Below, in pieces: positions 62,111 to 64,000 of a stretch of DNA of 64,000 nt. The DNA comes from Gelidibacter mesophilus DSM 14095. Its GTDB lineage: Bacteria > Bacteroidota > Bacteroidia > Flavobacteriales > Flavobacteriaceae. Under the pieces are notes generated by a model. That model was not told the origin of the DNA. It did no database searches and saw nothing but the letters and a program-made list of their open reading frames with translations. The stretch is from assembly GCF_000423005.1 (NCBI RefSeq), contig NZ_AUHD01000004.1, positions 124,001 through 188,000 on the forward strand, read 5' to 3'. The stretch's first letter is position 1; each line of letters opens with the position of its first letter. The translations under genes and the position numbers were made by a program.

Positions 62111-63019
62111 ATGAAATCCTTCAACACGCTTTTTGCAATAAGCCTATTTTCATTTAGCTTTTTAATTTCTTCTTGTCAAGAAAAACACTCTAAAAAAGAA
62201 GATCTAGAAAAAACCATTCAGAATCAAATAGATTCCATTGAAGGCACAGTTGCTGTTGCTTTTTATAGTCTTTCTGAACCTAAAGACAGTCTATTGATTA
62301 ATGCCGATGAGAAGTTTCATGCGGCAAGCACGATGAAAGTACCTGTGATGATTGAATTGTTCAAACAAGCCTCCGAAGGGAAATTAGATTTGAAAGACTC
62401 CATTTTATTAAAAAATGAGTTTAAAAGTATTGTGGACGGCAGTTTATATAGCATGGACATCAATGATGATAGTGACGATATTATTTACAGTCAAATAGGT
62501 ACCAAAGTGGCGCTGTGGGATTTGATGCACAGTATGATTACCGTAAGCAGCAATTTGGCCACCAACGTTCTAATAGAACTCGTGGATGCTAAAAAAGTCA
62601 CGGCTTCAATGCGCCGTTTAGGCGCCAAAGACATAGAAGTTTTGAGAGGCGTTGAAGACCAGAAAGCTTATGACAAGGGCTTGAGCAATTCTACCACCGC
62701 GAAGGATTTAATGGTTATTATGGAAGCTATCGCTAATAAAACTGCTGGCAATCAAAAGGATTGTGACGCCATGATTGCTATTTTAAAAGACCAACAGCAC
62801 AATGATATTATTCCGCTGTATTTACCTAAGGAGATTGAAGTAGCTCACAAAACAGGCTCAATAACTGGAGTTCATCATGACGCAGCAATTGTTTATTTGC
62901 CGGATGGCCGCGCTTATATTTTAGTTCTGCTCTCTAAAAACTTAAAGGATTTCGACCAAGGAACCGATCAATTGGCCAACATATCTAAAACAATTTATGA
63001 TTATGCCATCAGCAATTGA
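62111..63019 (+). CDS. Class A beta-lactamase-like lipoprotein
   Basis: From the ATG at 62111 (a TTG eight codons upstream is the ORF limit) there are 302 residues and a lipoprotein signal with C22 (FLISSCQ). Class A signatures are in order: S73-T-M-K76 in HAASTMKVPVM, the S-x-N motif S146-S-N148, E182 (the Glu166 equivalent) in RGVEDQKAY, and K247-T-G in AHKTGSITG. Class A enzymes hydrolyse beta-lactams through an acyl-serine. The asparagine normally four residues after Glu166 is not at its usual place, so spectrum and activity are uncertain; other serine hydrolases share this fold. No resistance cassette or mobile DNA is near, so it looks like an ordinary chromosomal gene. Confidence 0.85.
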   Translation: MKSFNTLFAISLFSFSFLISSCQEKHSKKEDLEKTIQNQIDSIEGTVAVAFYSLSEPKDSLLINADEKFHAASTMKVPVMIELFKQASEGKLDLKDSILLKNEFKSIVDGSLYSMDINDDSDDIIYSQIGTKVALWDLMHSMITVSSNLATNVLIELVDAKKVTASMRRLGAKDIEVLRGVEDQKAYDKGLSNSTTAKDLMVIMEAIANKTAGNQKDCDAMIAILKDQQHNDIIPLYLPKEIEVAHKTGSITGVHHDAAIVYLPDGRAYILVLLSKNLKDFDQGTDQLANISKTIYDYAISN

Positions 63020-63214
63020 GCAAAGAAGTTATATATCATATTCATATGTCTCTCTATTGCGCTAATCATAAGGCTAATACTACTATAAAACCTAATAACA
63101 CAGTCCAACTTGTTGAGAATTGCATTTTTTCATGTGTATTGGCTTTAAACAACATCTTAAAATATCACTATCTTCGAAGATTATTTCAAAAGTTTAATAG
63201 TCCACGGATATCAC

Positions 63215-63796
63215 ATGCTACACTTAAAATTAGAAACCGATCCACGTTGGGCGGTTATTGCCGAAGAGAACATAGAAGAAATTTTAACAGACCATGCGTG
63301 GTGTGAGCAAAAAGCTGCCACGAATGCTATTACCATCATTACTAACAATTCGCAATATGTTGATTTGGTGACTGATTTATTGGAATTGGCTAAGGAGGAA
63401 TTAGAGCACTTCCAAATGGTCCACGAGATCATTAAAAAAAGAGGCTATACCTTAGGAAGAGAACGCAGAGACTGCTACGTCAACAAACTTTATAAGTTTA
63501 TGAATAAAGGCGGCAACCAATTACAGAGTATGGTGGACCGGTTATTATTTTCGGCAATGATTGAAGCCAGAAGTTGCGAACGCTTTAAAATGCTATCAAA
63601 ACATGTACAAGACCCAGAACTGGCAAAGTTTTATTATGATTTAATGGTCAGCGAAGCTGGTCACTACACCCTTTTTATAGGATATGCTCGAAAATATGGA
63701 AAAGATATCGATGTTGATAAACGCTGGAAAGAACTTGTGGAATTTGAAGGCGAATTAATCAAAAGTTATGGAAAGAGTGAAAGTATTCATGGATAG
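63215..63796 (+). CDS. miaE: tRNA-(2-methylthio-N6-isopentenyladenosine) hydroxylase
   Basis: This 193-residue diiron enzyme hydroxylates the isopentenyl group of ms2i6A at tRNA position 37. It is a four-helix ferritin-like protein: EENIEEILTDHAWCEQKAA, LAKEELEHFQMVHEI (E...H ligands), MIEARSCERFKML, and LMVSEAGHYTLFIGYA. Length matches the family. The stop is TAG, followed two codons later by TAA. It stands alone after the beta-lactamase. Confidence 0.92.
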   Translation: MLHLKLETDPRWAVIAEENIEEILTDHAWCEQKAATNAITIITNNSQYVDLVTDLLELAKEELEHFQMVHEIIKKRGYTLGRERRDCYVNKLYKFMNKGGNQLQSMVDRLLFSAMIEARSCERFKMLSKHVQDPELAKFYYDLMVSEAGHYTLFIGYARKYGKDIDVDKRWKELVEFEGELIKSYGKSESIHG

Positions 63797-63941
63797 TCTA
63801 TCTAAGCAGCAGTTAGCGACAGTCAATATATCTGAACTTTTAACTTTATTCTTCTTCTCTTCTTAGTCAACCGCAATGGCTTAGCATCTCAATAAAATAA
63901 TCACAGCATACCTTCTACATCACCAAAAACGAACTCATAAT

Positions 63942-64000
63942 ATGATCAAAAGAATCCCTTGGCAGCTCATTGTTCTAGTCTTAATTAGCATTAGTTTTTT
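63942..64000 (+). CDS. Start of a gene with an N-terminal membrane segment (cut by the window)
   Basis: An ATG at 63942 opens a frame that runs to the window end: MIKRIPWQLIVLVLISISF, a short basic start then a hydrophobic segment, like a signal peptide or membrane anchor. Nothing of the mature protein is visible, so no family can be named. Confidence 0.5.
   Translation, partial: MIKRIPWQLIVLVLISISF

Noticed and set aside
63016-63306. 96-codon frame between the beta-lactamase and miaE
   Set aside because: It overlaps the start of miaE in another frame and covers its upstream region; composition is not protein-like.

Overview
The window is 64 kb of chromosome from a member of the Bacteroidota, almost certainly a Flavobacteriaceae species; I cannot fix the genus. 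The evidence is the low-GC sequence, weak or absent Shine-Dalgarno sites, several promoter boxes of the TAnnTTTG type, Bacteroidota-style lipoproteins (SC/NC lipoboxes), type IX secretion (T9SS) features (a gliding-type C-terminal domain, a PorP/SprF-like protein, a PorE-like OmpA protein), a flavobacterial type of ribonucleotide reductase with an ATP-cone on the small subunit, and short GC-rich palindromes between genes. I see no rRNA, tRNA, CRISPR array, prophage, transposase or integrase. The window begins and ends inside genes.

Layout. 1-2.8 kb: a truncated unknown gene, a lipoprotein peptidoglycan amidase and a urea transporter. 2.8-10.2 kb: a fatty-acid beta-oxidation block on the minus strand (thiolase, hydratase/3-hydroxyacyl-CoA dehydrogenase, acyl-CoA dehydrogenase, alpha-methylacyl-CoA racemase), with a recognisable promoter overlapped by two similar 16-bp palindromes and a TetR-family gene on the other side. 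10.5-12.8 kb: a DHA2-type MFS exporter broken by one in-frame TAG, then a queuosine-precursor transporter preceded by a candidate preQ1-I riboswitch. 12.9-21.3 kb: two small membrane proteins, nrdBA with a terminator, and sbcDC. 21.6-26.5 kb: an MscS-type channel, then two paralogous Tyr/Gly-rich lipoproteins flanking an outer-membrane-type protein. 27-29 kb: a sulfatase and a GIY-YIG-like small protein. 29.3-34 kb: five tandem two-domain universal stress proteins. 34.3-43.9 kb: a LysM/periplasmic-binding-fold protein and a three-gene cell-surface cassette (1344-aa repeat adhesin, PorP/SprF-like protein, PorE-like protein). 44-52 kb: DNA polymerase III delta, an orphan HsdR-N-like protein, a glycosyltransferase, an OmpA lipoprotein, threonylcarbamoyl-AMP synthase, a lipoprotein hydrolase broken by an in-frame TAG, and a UvrD/PcrA helicase. 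52-64 kb: an M20 amidohydrolase, an AsmA-like protein, two adjacent patatins, an M1 aminopeptidase, RecG, a class A beta-lactamase-like lipoprotein, MiaE and the start of another gene.

How the genes work together. The beta-oxidation genes look like one regulated unit that could handle 2-methyl-branched as well as straight-chain acyl-CoAs. The adhesin, PorP/SprF-like and PorE-like genes are consecutive and fit one T9SS secretion and attachment module. The adhesin carries a two-phase repeat (A-B pairs of 79-residue units). The most useful leads are the fad promoter/operator, the riboswitch, the two single-TAG gene interruptions, the surface cassette and its dimeric repeats, and the paired lipoproteins around an outer-membrane protein. 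Functional calls rest on motifs read by eye; no database search was run.
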